Of a stretch of DNA of 30,152 bases, positions 14,525-23,345 are shown piece after piece. Numbering within the stretch: the first letter of the stretch is position 1; each line of letters opens with the position of its first letter. The DNA lies in the NCBI GenBank assembly GCA_019415435.1, contig DXZE01000024.1, forward strand, positions 1 to 30,152, in the 5' to 3' direction. The notes under the pieces are model-generated. The model made no database searches. It was not told the origin of the DNA and saw only the letters and a list, made by a program, of their open reading frames with translations. Position numbers and translations under genes: made by a program. This stretch comes from Erysipelotrichaceae bacterium. GTDB taxonomy: Bacteria; Bacillota_I; Bacilli_A; Erysipelotrichales; Erysipelotrichaceae.

Positions 14525-15866
14525 GTATTTTGGTACAGATGGCATCAGAGGAAGGGCTAATGAAGGCCTGACAGCACAACGTGCTTTTGAAGTAGGCAGA
14601 TATCTTGGCTACTATTACAGCAGAAACGGAAAAAAGAAGATTATTATCGGAAAGGATACAAGACTTTCTTCAGATATGCTGGAGAATGCTCTTGCGGCAG
14701 GTATTGCTTCCCAGGGATGCGATGCATATCTTGCCGGTTATTGTCCAACTCCAATGATCTGTTACTTAACGGTAAATGAAGATTTTGCCTGCGGGGCAAT
14801 GATCAGTGCCTCTCATAATCCGTTCTATGATAATGGCATCAAGGTATTCTCTAAAGAAGGTATCAAACTTCCGGGTGAGATAGAGAATCTGATTGAAGAC
14901 TATATTGATGGAAAGGTTACTCTCCAGTTTGCGACAGACGATAAGATCGGCAAGGTTATTCCTTATCCGAATGGATTGGATGACTATCTGAACTTTGTGA
15001 CAAATGAATATGACCTGCCTTTACAGGGATTCAGAGTTGCCATGGATTGTGCAAATGGATCTTCTACCTTTACTGCAGAAGCAGCTCTCAAGATGCTTGG
15101 CGCAGATGTAACAGGCTTAAACAATGAACCGAATGGCGTCAACATTAACTACGAATGCGGTTCTACACATCCTGAAAAGTTCCAGCAGTTTATGAGGGAT
15201 CATCCGGGTGAGTTTGATATCGGATTGACATTTGATGGCGATGCAGACCGTCAGATCCTCGTTACACCGGATGGAAAACTGGTGAACGGTGACTATGTTC
15301 TGTATATTCTTGGCAAGTATTATCGTGATGAAGGTACTTTAACAAACAATACAATTGTTACTACGGTTATGGCTAACCTTGGCTTATGGAAGGCCATGGA
15401 AAGAGAAGGAATCAATGTAGAAAAGACCCAGGTTGGTGACAAGTATGTCTACGATATGATGTGCAAGGGTAATTATATTGTCGGTGGCGAACAGAGCGGA
15501 CATATTATCTTAAAGCATCATGAAACAACCGGAGATGGTCTGATGACGGCATTAGCTGTTATCAAGGTTATGAAGAAAACCGGTAAAACCATCAATGAAC
15601 TGATGGAAGGATTGACAATCTATCCTCAGTTATTAGTCAATGTAGAAGTTGTAGACAAGACAAAGGTTATGGATGATCCTGAAGTTCAGAAAGCTATTGA
15701 TGAAGTAGATGAAGAACTGCATGGCAATGGCAGAGTTCTTGTCAGACCTTCTGGAACAGAGCCTCTGTTAAGAGTTATGGCAGAAGCTGAAACAGATGAA
15801 ATCTGTGCAAAGGTTGTTAACAAGATTGCTGATCTGATTCGTGATAAATACGGTGTTAACAAGTAA
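14517..15866 (+). CDS. glmM: Phosphoglucosamine mutase
   Basis: 449 residues, the standard length. It converts glucosamine-6-phosphate to glucosamine-1-phosphate for UDP-GlcNAc and peptidoglycan synthesis. Visible: MSKYFGTDGIRG at the N terminus, the phosphoserine loop MISASHNP with Ser99, the metal loop FDGDADRQ near 241-246, and the phosphate-binding RPSGTEP near the C terminus. In Bacillota GlmM also binds and restrains CdaA, and this cdaA-cdaR-glmM order is the conserved one. A terminator follows. Confidence 0.96.
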   Translation: MSKYFGTDGIRGRANEGLTAQRAFEVGRYLGYYYSRNGKKKIIIGKDTRLSSDMLENALAAGIASQGCDAYLAGYCPTPMICYLTVNEDFACGAMISASHNPFYDNGIKVFSKEGIKLPGEIENLIEDYIDGKVTLQFATDDKIGKVIPYPNGLDDYLNFVTNEYDLPLQGFRVAMDCANGSSTFTAEAALKMLGADVTGLNNEPNGVNINYECGSTHPEKFQQFMRDHPGEFDIGLTFDGDADRQILVTPDGKLVNGDYVLYILGKYYRDEGTLTNNTIVTTVMANLGLWKAMEREGINVEKTQVGDKYVYDMMCKGNYIVGGEQSGHIILKHHETTGDGLMTALAVIKVMKKTGKTINELMEGLTIYPQLLVNVEVVDKTKVMDDPEVQKAIDEVDEELHGNGRVLVRPSGTEPLLRVMAEAETDEICAKVVNKIADLIRDKYGVNK

Positions 15867-15872
15867 TATAAG

Positions 15873-15902
15873 AATCTGTGTTCTGAAAGCACAGATTTTT
15901 TA
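15873..15902 (+). terminator. Intrinsic terminator of the cdaA-cdaR-glmM operon
   Basis: AATCTGTG/CACAGATT, an 8-bp stem with a 9-nt loop, followed by a T run. Confidence 0.88.
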
Positions 15903-15944
15903 TTGTTTCATGTTTTGAATTGCCAAAGGTGTTCATATAATCTG

Positions 15945-15953
15945 TGCTAGAAT
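15945..15953 (+). promoter_or_regulatory. Extended -10 promoter of the two-component operon
   Basis: TGCTAGAAT at 15945-15953; an AGGTGA ribosome site follows before the ATG at 15973. A second TATAAT at 15935-15940 could be an alternative -10 box. Confidence 0.5.
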
Positions 15954-15972
15954 ATAGGCAGGTGATGTATAC

Positions 15973-16632
15973 ATGAAAAAGGTAATTGCAATCGTAGAAG
16001 ATGAAAAAGATCTTAACGAATTGGTAAAGCGTTATCTTGAAAAAGAAGGATATGAAGTCCGTTCATATCTGACTTTTGATGAGGCCAGCCCGCATACATC
16101 AGATGATGACGTGCATTTATGGATTCTGGATATCATGCTTGGAGAAAAGAGCGGGTTTGATCTGATTGAAGAAATCCGTATGCATGATCCAGATGTTCCG
16201 GTTATTTTCATGTCCGCAAGAGATAAGGAATTTGACCGTATTATAGGACTTGAAAAGGGAAGCGATGACTATATCACCAAGCCATTCTCCCCTAAGGAAC
16301 TGGTATTAAGAGTCAATAACCTGATCCGCAGAGTATATCGTGATGAAGATCAGAAGATTTCTGTAGATGGATACGATATCGATGAGAAACAGAGAATTGT
16401 TTATCATGGCAATGAAAAGATAGAATTAACTACCAAAGAATTTGATCTGTTGATGCTGTTTGTCAATCACAGAGGTACTGCATTCCCCCGTGAAGAGATT
16501 CTTAACAGTGTATGGGAAGAAAACTATTACGGTTCAGATCGTGTGGTAGATGATACATTGAGAAGATTAAGAAAGAAGATGCCGGATCTTTCCATACAGA
16601 CTATTTATGGATTCGGATACAGACTTGGATGA
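15973..16632 (+). CDS. OmpR/PhoB-family response regulator
   Basis: 219 residues. The receiver domain (about 1-120) has the acidic pair Glu9/Asp10, the phosphoacceptor Asp53 in WILDIMLG, and Lys103 in ITKPF. The C-terminal half (about 125-219) is a winged-helix DNA-binding domain ending in the typical TIYGFGYRLG. It should be phosphorylated by the histidine kinase encoded next, whose start overlaps its stop codon (ATGA). The regulon is unknown; the closest candidates in place are the operons on either side (cell wall and membrane hydrolases). Confidence 0.93.
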   Translation: MKKVIAIVEDEKDLNELVKRYLEKEGYEVRSYLTFDEASPHTSDDDVHLWILDIMLGEKSGFDLIEEIRMHDPDVPVIFMSARDKEFDRIIGLEKGSDDYITKPFSPKELVLRVNNLIRRVYRDEDQKISVDGYDIDEKQRIVYHGNEKIELTTKEFDLLMLFVNHRGTAFPREEILNSVWEENYYGSDRVVDDTLRRLRKKMPDLSIQTIYGFGYRLG

Positions 16633-18050
16633 AAAGAATGAGATTATGGCTGCGTGAACTTTCCTTAACGCAGCAGCTTTTAACAATTATCTTTTTGTTT
16701 GTTGCCATATTTGGTTTATTTGTATTTTTTGTACTGACACCGGCAGTAGACCGTTTCTCTGAAACAGAGATGTATGAGCTGCTTCATAATTCGCAAGACC
16801 CTCTGATCGCTTGGATGGAGGAAAATCCTGATGTAATACCGGATGTCACAACGGATGATGATGCCAGTATTTATCAGGCCGTCTATGTTCCGGATGAAGA
16901 AAAACTTGTCCTGATCGGTAATGCTGATTTACCGGAGTATGTGCAGAAGGATATTGTTGAAAATGCACAGAAAGAGAAATCCGGTACACATGACTATGCC
17001 GCAAGACTGAGCTCACAGACCCAGAGCTATTCGGACGTATGTTATCTCTATTCCGTTACAATATTAAAGGATGGAAGATCTCTTGTGTCTGTTCTGAGTG
17101 ATAATTACCGTGTATCTTTCCAGAAATCATTAGTAAATAATGTCGTTTTGATGAATATATTTATCTTTGCTATTCTTTTACTGCTGTTATTGATATGGGT
17201 TGGTACGTTAATCTATCCTTTGAATCAGATCAAACAGTATATCCAGAAAGTCAAGAATGATGAACCGGCTGAATTGAAGATCAAGCGATATGATGAAATC
17301 GGTGAAGTGGCTGATGCATTAAAAGATATGGATGCTGAACTGAACCGTCAGAACCGTGAAAAAGAAGAGATGATTCAGAATATCTCTCATGATCTGAAGA
17401 CACCTATTGCGACGATTAAATCCTATTCCGAGGCAATCAAGGACGGTGTATATCCTTATGATACGCTTGAGAAATCTGTAGACGTCATCATTGAACATTG
17501 TGACCGTCTCGAAAAGAAGGTAAAGAGTCTGATTGTCTTAAACAAGATGGGATATCTGATCGATGAATGTCCGGAAGGCAATACATTGGATATGAATACT
17601 GTTATTGATAAGGCACTGTTATCTTTAAAAGAGATCAGACCAGAGATAACCTTTAAAAGAGAAACCGATCCCGGTATCAAGTTCCATGGGGAAGAAGAAC
17701 CATGGCGTATTACCGTTGAAAATCTGATTGATAATGCATTGCGTTATGCAAAGACAACAATCACCGTAACCCTCCATGAAGGAGAATTATGTGTCATCAA
17801 TGATGGTCCGCAGATAAAGGAAGACAGATTGGAAACATTATTCCATCCTTATAAAATGGGGACTGGCGGTCAGTTTGGCTTAGGCCTTTCTATCGTACAC
17901 AGAGTTGTTACTACGTATGGATACAAGGTAGAAGCAGAGAACCTGACAGATGGTGTATGTTTCAGAATTACCGAAGAATTAACGTCTCGTAATCATAAAA
18001 CGAGACATAACAACAGAAAATCACATACTGAGACTGTCAAAAAAGCTTAA
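16629..18050 (+). CDS. Sensor histidine kinase
   Basis: 473 residues. Membrane helices at about 15-37 and 172-197 enclose a sensor loop of about 130 residues. A HAMP-like linker follows, then the dimerisation domain with phosphoacceptor His254 in NISHDLKTPIA, and a HATPase domain with the N box (ENLIDNALRYAK, Asn369) and the G box GLGLSIVHRV. The signal is not known. It partners the response regulator encoded just upstream. The last codons are basic (RNHKTRHNNRKSH) and run into the terminator hairpin. Confidence 0.93.
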   Translation: MKRMRLWLRELSLTQQLLTIIFLFVAIFGLFVFFVLTPAVDRFSETEMYELLHNSQDPLIAWMEENPDVIPDVTTDDDASIYQAVYVPDEEKLVLIGNADLPEYVQKDIVENAQKEKSGTHDYAARLSSQTQSYSDVCYLYSVTILKDGRSLVSVLSDNYRVSFQKSLVNNVVLMNIFIFAILLLLLLIWVGTLIYPLNQIKQYIQKVKNDEPAELKIKRYDEIGEVADALKDMDAELNRQNREKEEMIQNISHDLKTPIATIKSYSEAIKDGVYPYDTLEKSVDVIIEHCDRLEKKVKSLIVLNKMGYLIDECPEGNTLDMNTVIDKALLSLKEIRPEITFKRETDPGIKFHGEEEPWRITVENLIDNALRYAKTTITVTLHEGELCVINDGPQIKEDRLETLFHPYKMGTGGQFGLGLSIVHRVVTTYGYKVEAENLTDGVCFRITEELTSRNHKTRHNNRKSHTETVKKA

Positions 18051-18066
18051 CGACAGCCTCTTTTTT
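18030..18066 (+). terminator. Intrinsic terminator overlapping the end of the histidine kinase gene
   Basis: GAGACTGTC (18030-18038) and GACAGCCTC (18052-18060) pair with one mismatch, followed by six T. The left arm and loop are coding, including the stop codon. Confidence 0.75.
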
Positions 18067-18069
18067 AGT

Positions 18070-18075
18070 TACAAT
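18070..18075 (+). promoter_or_regulatory. Candidate -10 box of the hydrolase-Mur ligase operon
   Basis: TACAAT at 18070-18075, with TTAACG at 17 nt as a weak -35 box inside the preceding terminator. The ATG of the hydrolase lies 9 nt after it with no ribosome-binding site. Confidence 0.4.
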
Positions 18076-18084
18076 GAACAGGCA

Positions 18085-18846
18085 ATGACAGAGTATAAAA
18101 ATATACATGGTGTAAAAACAGCATATGTAGAAGCTGGAAATGGAAACGATGTTATTCTGCTTCATGGATGGGGACAGAATAAAGAGATGATGAGTCTGAT
18201 CATGAATCACCTTTCAGATCGTTTTCATGTATGGGCACTGGACTTTCCGGGATTTGGTGAATCTGATGATCCGGATACTGCCTGGGGTGTACCTGATTAT
18301 GAAGATTTCCTGAGTGATTTTATTGTTGAAAACAATATTCGCAATCCGATTATCATTGCCCATTCTTTTGGCTGCAGGGTAGCAATACGATATGCGGCGG
18401 ATCATCCGGATAATGTCAGAAAGATGTGCCTGACTGGTGCAGCCGGAATCCGGCCAAAACATGGATTGGATTGGCAGGTAAAGACAAAAGCATATAAAGC
18501 CGGGAAATGGTTCTTAAAAGCTACAGGTCAGAATGAGAAGCTGGAAGAGATGCAGAAGAATGCCGGTTCTGAAGATTACCGTAACGCCAAAGGCGTCATG
18601 AAACCTACTTTTGTAAAAGTAGTCAATGATGATGTATCTGATATCCTCAAGGATGTGAAGTGCTCTGTACTTCTTGTCTGGGGTGATCAGGATACGGCGG
18701 CACCATTATGGATGGGAAAACAGATGGAAAAAGAAATGCCTGATGCAGGGCTTGCCATATTTGAAGGTGATGACCATTGGGCATACTGGCACCAGCCGCA
18801 GAGGTTTAATGCAGTATTAGATATATTTCTGAAAGGAGATGCATGA
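18085..18846 (+). CDS. Alpha/beta-fold hydrolase
   Basis: 253 residues with the canonical hydrolase fold: the oxyanion strand VILLHGWGQN near 23-32, the nucleophile Ser94 in IIAHSFGCR, the acid in LVWGDQD, and the catalytic histidine in EGDDHWAYW near 231. No signal peptide is seen, so it is cytoplasmic. The substrate is unknown. The ribosome site and start of the next gene, a Mur ligase, lie inside its last codons (overlap of 4 bp), so the two act together; an esterase or amidase role in cell-wall precursor handling is possible. The start lacks a ribosome site and is probably leaderless. Confidence 0.85.
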   Translation: MTEYKNIHGVKTAYVEAGNGNDVILLHGWGQNKEMMSLIMNHLSDRFHVWALDFPGFGESDDPDTAWGVPDYEDFLSDFIVENNIRNPIIIAHSFGCRVAIRYAADHPDNVRKMCLTGAAGIRPKHGLDWQVKTKAYKAGKWFLKATGQNEKLEEMQKNAGSEDYRNAKGVMKPTFVKVVNDDVSDILKDVKCSVLLVWGDQDTAAPLWMGKQMEKEMPDAGLAIFEGDDHWAYWHQPQRFNAVLDIFLKGDA

Positions 18847-20420
18847 TGAATACAAGCAGATGTTTTTTATTTGTATGTTTAATGCTGGCAATGGTTATTC
18901 CTGCTAAACATGCATTGTTTATCTTTCAGCAGAACCGATATGAAACAGGCAGATTGAATGCATGGATCAAAGATTCCATTTCCATATGCATAAAAAATAA
19001 TATTCTGAATCTTCTTCTTGCAGTATTTGGAGTTATAGATGGGTTAACGTTCCATGACCCGGTACGTATTGTTATGATGGGATGTCTTTTGCTGGTTATG
19101 GCAGCTATAGACTTTATACGTGAAAGACATAAAACATATATCAAGCCATTAGTATACACGGCAAGAGTCAAACGACAGATTGCGGTAATGACTGTATTAG
19201 CAGTGTTATGGAATCTTGTTCTGGTATTGTATGATCTCTATCCGGTATTTGTCTTCAGCAGTCTGCTTATGCCATGGATACTTTTATATCCGATGAGTGG
19301 CATTACAGCGCCTGTAGAAGCTGCGGTAAAGCAGTCATTCTTAAATGACGCAAAGAAGATTCTTGCCTCAGATCCGGATTTAATCAAGATTGGTATTACC
19401 GGATCTTTTGGCAAGACAACTACAAAGAATATTATGCAGGCAGTATTATCCGAACAGTTTAATTCCTTAATGACACCTGCATCCTATAACACGCCAATGG
19501 GTATCACAAGAACAATCAGGGAAATGCTGAAACCTATACATCAGGTATTTATCTGTGAGATGGGCGCGGATCATGTTGGTGATATCAGTGAACTGATGGA
19601 CTTCGTACAGCCGTCTATTGGTGTTGTGACTTCTATTGGTCCTCAGCATCTGAATACCTTTGGATCACAGGAAAACATCACCAGAGAAAAGATGAAGATC
19701 ATTGAGATGTTACCGAAGGATGGCTTTGGCATCATGAATTATGACAATGATTTCATCAGAAACTGGAAGGTAAGAAATCCTGTACAGACTGTAACTTATG
19801 GCATTCATCATCATGATGTAGATTATTACGCAGATGATATTCAATATACGGCAAATGGTTCCGTCTTTACGATTGTCCACGAAAATGAAAGAATTCCTTT
19901 TGAAACAAAACTGTTAGGAGAACTGAATATTCTGAATATTCTTTCTGCTGTAGCAGCCGCAAGATATCTGAATGTTTCATGGGCTAAGATCCAGAGAGCA
20001 GTAAAACAGATGAAGCAGGTAGAACACCGTCTGGAGTTAAAGAAGATTAATGGCTACAGGTTTATTGATGATGCTTTCAATGCCAATCCGGTAGGTTCTG
20101 CCATGGCTCTTGAAGTACTTTCCAGAATGCCTGGTAAACGTTTTATTGTAACTCCGGGTATGATTGATCTTGGTGAAAAGCAGGATGAAATCAATCATCA
20201 CTTTGGCACTTTAATGAAAGACAAGGCAGATACAGTCGTTCTTGTTGGTGAGATACAGACAAAGCCTATCTATGAAGGATTAAAGGAAAGCGGCTTTGAT
20301 ATGGATCAGGTTGTTGTTTTAAAGAGTGAAAAAGAGGCATTTAACTTTATATGGGCAGCTGCTTCCCGCAATGATACGATTCTTCTGGAAAATGATCTTC
20401 CGGATGCATTTAATCACTAA
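18843..20420 (+). CDS. MurF-like Mur ligase with an N-terminal membrane domain
   Basis: 525 residues. Residues 1-155 form about five membrane helices in place of the soluble N-terminal domain of MurF. The ATP-binding domain starts near 180 with IGITGSFGKTTTKN (P-loop 185-194), followed by the NTPMG and HLNTFGS motifs, and the C-terminal ligase domain has RFIDDAFNANP, typical of MurF. A soluble MurF adds D-Ala-D-Ala to UDP-MurNAc-tripeptide; this protein may do that at the membrane or act on a related precursor. ATG at 18843 and 18846 are both possible starts; AGGAG lies 4-7 nt upstream. Confidence 0.85.
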   Translation: MMNTSRCFLFVCLMLAMVIPAKHALFIFQQNRYETGRLNAWIKDSISICIKNNILNLLLAVFGVIDGLTFHDPVRIVMMGCLLLVMAAIDFIRERHKTYIKPLVYTARVKRQIAVMTVLAVLWNLVLVLYDLYPVFVFSSLLMPWILLYPMSGITAPVEAAVKQSFLNDAKKILASDPDLIKIGITGSFGKTTTKNIMQAVLSEQFNSLMTPASYNTPMGITRTIREMLKPIHQVFICEMGADHVGDISELMDFVQPSIGVVTSIGPQHLNTFGSQENITREKMKIIEMLPKDGFGIMNYDNDFIRNWKVRNPVQTVTYGIHHHDVDYYADDIQYTANGSVFTIVHENERIPFETKLLGELNILNILSAVAAARYLNVSWAKIQRAVKQMKQVEHRLELKKINGYRFIDDAFNANPVGSAMALEVLSRMPGKRFIVTPGMIDLGEKQDEINHHFGTLMKDKADTVVLVGEIQTKPIYEGLKESGFDMDQVVVLKSEKEAFNFIWAAASRNDTILLENDLPDAFNH

Positions 20421-20421
20421 G

Positions 20422-20453
20422 ACAGTACATTTCAAACAGATGTACTGTTTTTT
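20422..20453 (+). terminator. Intrinsic terminator after the Mur ligase gene
   Basis: Perfect 9-bp stem ACAGTACAT/ATGTACTGT with a 9-nt loop and a T run. A TATACT -10 box for the next operon follows at 20459-20464. Confidence 0.87.
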
Positions 20454-20485
20454 AGTTATATACTGTAAGCAGCGAGGTAAAAACT

Positions 20486-21391
20486 ATGAACTGGGCAGTA
20501 CTTGCGACATGGAAAATGTCCCTGCAAGGGTGTGATAAAGCCGCATCTTTATTAAAAATGGGAGATTATGCGGACAGAGCAGTAATCAACGGTATCCATG
20601 ATGTTGAGGATAATCCTTCTTTTCATTCCGTTGGCTATGGCGGCAGACCTGATATAAATGGTCATGTTGTTCTGGATGGCGGTTTCATGGATGGCAACAC
20701 ACTTCATTTTGGGGCAGTTGGTTCAATAGAAGGATACAGATCCCCTGTATCTATTGCGTATTCCTTATTGAAATATGATGCGAATAACTTTCTTGTTGGT
20801 CATGGGGCAGAACAGTATGCGTATGCAAATGGTTTTGCGAAAAGAAATAATGTAACAGAAGAATCCATAAAGATCTATAAGCAGGGGATGAATGAGAGAA
20901 GGCAGAAGTTAAAAGCTTATGATGGTCATGATACAGTCTGTTTCCTGGCTAAGGATATCCGCCATAAGATCGTAGCCGCAACATCTACCTCCGGTTTGTT
21001 TCTCAAAGAAGAAGGCAGAGTAGGGGATTCTCCACTACCTGGAAATGGATACTACGCAGATTCAGAAATCGGGGCTGCGGCAGCTACAGGTATGGGTGAA
21101 GAAATCATGAAGGGCGCTCTTTCCTATGCGGCAGTTGCATATATGGCAGAAGGAAAGTCAGCACAAGAGGCAGCGGACCATGTTGTGAATCGTCTGGATC
21201 AGCAGTTAAAGAAAAGAAATGGCTATGCCCAGGCAATGTCATTGATAGTCATGGATAAAGAAGGAAACTATGGTATTGGTACAAATGTACCATTTACGTT
21301 TACATATGCATCAGAGAATACAAAAACAACATTATTTGAAGCATTGCCTGATGCAGCACATACGATTATCAGAGAGGTAAAGGTGATTTAA
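20486..21391 (+). CDS. N4-(beta-N-acetylglucosaminyl)-L-asparaginase (glycosylasparaginase)
   Basis: 301 residues, an Ntn-hydrolase of the aspartylglucosaminidase class. The precursor cleaves itself between Asp149 and Thr150 in GHDTVCF, freeing the catalytic threonine. Substrate-binding blocks are present: GRVGDSPLPG, YYADSEIGAAAATGMGE, and TSGLF. It removes the sugar from GlcNAc-Asn left from N-glycoproteins. No signal peptide is present, so it would act on imported material. AGCGAGG precedes the ATG. It leads a run of three hydrolase genes; the next starts directly after its stop codon. Confidence 0.88.
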   Translation: MNWAVLATWKMSLQGCDKAASLLKMGDYADRAVINGIHDVEDNPSFHSVGYGGRPDINGHVVLDGGFMDGNTLHFGAVGSIEGYRSPVSIAYSLLKYDANNFLVGHGAEQYAYANGFAKRNNVTEESIKIYKQGMNERRQKLKAYDGHDTVCFLAKDIRHKIVAATSTSGLFLKEEGRVGDSPLPGNGYYADSEIGAAAATGMGEEIMKGALSYAAVAYMAEGKSAQEAADHVVNRLDQQLKKRNGYAQAMSLIVMDKEGNYGIGTNVPFTFTYASENTKTTLFEALPDAAHTIIREVKVI

Positions 21392-22132
21392 ATGACAGTT
21401 AAACCAGTTATATGGGGACATCGTGGTGCTTCTGCGCTGATGCCGGAAAATACGCTTATATCATTCAAAAAGGCAGAAGAAGACCAGGCGGATGGTGTAG
21501 AACTTGATATTCAGCTTACAAAGGATGGTCAGATTGTAGTTTGTCATGATGAAACAATAGATCGTACTTCTGATGGCAAAGGATATGTCAAAGATTACAC
21601 ATTAGAAGAATTACGCCATTTTAATTTCAACAAGACATATCCGGAAGTTAAGCATGCGGATATTCCATTGATGAAAGAGGTATTTGAATTATTAAAACCG
21701 GGAAATCTGACCATTAACATAGAATTAAAAACAGGCGTCTTTGATTATCCGGGAATAGAAGAAAAGATTATTGCATTAACACATGAAGAAGGATTTGAAA
21801 ACAGAGTCATTTATTCTTCCTTTAATCATTATTCTATTCTTAGAATTCAAAAATTAGATCCTGAAGCTAAAACAGCATTCCTGTATGCGGATGGGGCATT
21901 GGATATGCCTGCTTATGGTCATAAGCATCATGTACAGGCACTGCATCCGGATAAATGTAATCTGCGCTATCCTGACTTTATGGAACAGTGCAGACAATAT
22001 GGTCTGGATGTGAATGTATGGACTGTCAATGAAGAGGCGGATATACGCATGTGTCTCGATTATGGTGTACATGGCATTATCGGTAATGATCCTGCCTCAA
22101 TTAGAAAAACGGTAGAAAGATATTTGAAATGA
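21392..22132 (+). CDS. Glycerophosphodiester phosphodiesterase
   Basis: 246 residues, close to cytoplasmic UgpQ. GDPD active-site residues are in place: WGHRGAS (His10, Arg11), PENT (Glu19), VELDIQLT (Glu37, Asp39) and CHDETIDRT (His52). It splits glycerophosphodiesters to glycerol-3-phosphate and an alcohol. There is no signal peptide. The start follows the stop codon of the glycosylasparaginase with no gap, and the end overlaps the next gene by 4 bp. Confidence 0.92.
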   Translation: MTVKPVIWGHRGASALMPENTLISFKKAEEDQADGVELDIQLTKDGQIVVCHDETIDRTSDGKGYVKDYTLEELRHFNFNKTYPEVKHADIPLMKEVFELLKPGNLTINIELKTGVFDYPGIEEKIIALTHEEGFENRVIYSSFNHYSILRIQKLDPEAKTAFLYADGALDMPAYGHKHHVQALHPDKCNLRYPDFMEQCRQYGLDVNVWTVNEEADIRMCLDYGVHGIIGNDPASIRKTVERYLK

Positions 22133-23079
22133 GTGAATTCGAAGCATTATTAACAAATGAAATACAGCCATGGTTAAAGGAACATGTACAGGATGGCTGG
22201 ATAACCAGTGAAGATGGATTGAAGCTTCATTATTATCAGGCTGTTAATCCAAATGAAAAAGCAGCTGTTGTCATGATTCATGGCTTCTGTGAATTCTTCG
22301 GAAAGTATCATGAAACTGCATATCGTTTCTATAAAGAAGGATACTCTGTATTCTTTCTGGAACTCAGAGGTCATGGCAAATCACAAAGAGAAAGACAGTA
22401 TGAAGATGAAAGAGTATATGTCTCATCTTTTGAAGATTATGTAGAGGATATTCATTCTTTTATGTCTTATGTAAGAGAATATTCTCTTTCAAAAAGGTAT
22501 TTTCTCTTCGCCCATTCGATGGGTGGAACAGCCGCAGCTTTATATATGGAAAAGTATCCGCAGGACTTTACATGCGCTGTATTAAGCTCACCAATGTTAA
22601 AGGTAAATTATGGAAAGATTCCGGATGCGGCTGTTGATGTATTAGCAGTATATACAAAGATACATGATCAAGATGATGAATATGCGCCTGGTCAGCATGC
22701 CTTTACAGGTAAAGATGAATTTGATAAGTCTTCCTGTCTTGATTATGTAAGATACATGTATCAACTGAATCAGAGAAGAAAGGATCATGACTATCAGACC
22801 TGGGGAGCAACATGGGGATGGGCCAGAGCTGCTAAATCAGGCAGTGAGAAAGCATTACGGAATGCGAATAAAATAAAGACACCTGTACTCTTATGCCAGG
22901 CAGGGAAAGATACGATGGTCCGCTTGGAAGGACAGAATATTTTTGATCAGAATTGTCCGACAGTTACATTGATTCAGTTTCCTGAATCCAAGCATGAATT
23001 GTTTAATGCGGATCAGGAAACAAGAGATAAATACTTTGAATCTGTATTGGCGTATTTCAAAGCGTATGCAAAAAAGTAA
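22129..23079 (+). CDS. Lysophospholipase/monoacylglycerol-lipase-like alpha/beta hydrolase
   Basis: 316 residues of the PldB/monoglyceride lipase type: VVMIHGFCEFFGKY, the loop FLELRGHGKS, the nucleophile Ser130 in FAHSMGG, and a histidine in ESKHELF near the C terminus. It should remove an acyl chain from a lysophospholipid or monoglyceride. Next to the glycerophosphodiesterase this gives a plausible order: lysophospholipid to glycerophosphodiester to glycerol-3-phosphate. No signal peptide. Translationally coupled to the gene before it (ATGA). Confidence 0.86.
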   Translation: MSEFEALLTNEIQPWLKEHVQDGWITSEDGLKLHYYQAVNPNEKAAVVMIHGFCEFFGKYHETAYRFYKEGYSVFFLELRGHGKSQRERQYEDERVYVSSFEDYVEDIHSFMSYVREYSLSKRYFLFAHSMGGTAAALYMEKYPQDFTCAVLSSPMLKVNYGKIPDAAVDVLAVYTKIHDQDDEYAPGQHAFTGKDEFDKSSCLDYVRYMYQLNQRRKDHDYQTWGATWGWARAAKSGSEKALRNANKIKTPVLLCQAGKDTMVRLEGQNIFDQNCPTVTLIQFPESKHELFNADQETRDKYFESVLAYFKAYAKK

Positions 23080-23087
23080 AAAACTGG

Positions 23088-23116
23088 TTGCATATTCTTT
23101 GCACTCATGGTATATT
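23088..23116 (+). promoter_or_regulatory. Promoter of the tRNA Ser-Asp-Gly cluster
   Basis: TTGCAT (23088-23093), a 17-nt spacer and TATATT (23111-23116). The leader of about 50 nt before tRNA-Ser can fold into a stem AGCGC/GCGCT around a small hairpin. Confidence 0.65.
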
Positions 23117-23169
23117 AAATGAGCGCTGAAAAAGAGAGTGATACAAACTCATGCGCTTGGCAGACTGTT

Positions 23170-23261
23170 GAGGAAATACTCAAGAGGCCGAAGAGGTGCC
23201 CCTGCTAAGGGCATAGGTCGGGCAAACCGGCGCGAGGGTTCAAATCCCTCTTTCCTCGCCA
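23170..23261 (+). tRNA. tRNA-Ser (anticodon GCT)
   Basis: A 92-nt class II tRNA with a long variable arm. Acceptor arm GAGGAAA/TTTCCTC, anticodon stem TGCCC/GGGCA with loop CTGCTAA, T stem GAGGG/CCCTC, discriminator G and an encoded CCA. First of three tRNAs in one transcript. Confidence 0.93.
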
Positions 23262-23266
23262 TACAT

Positions 23267-23343
23267 GGTTCTGTGGAGTAGTGGCTTATCTCGTCTCCCT
23301 GTCACGGAGAAGATCGCGAGTTCGAATCTCGTCAGAACCGCCA
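23267..23343 (+). tRNA. tRNA-Asp (anticodon GTC)
   Basis: Acceptor arm GGTTCTG/CAGAACC, anticodon stem TCTCC/GGAGA with loop CTGTCAC, T stem GCGAG/CTCGT, discriminator G and an encoded CCA. Confidence 0.95.
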
Positions 23344-23345
23344 TT

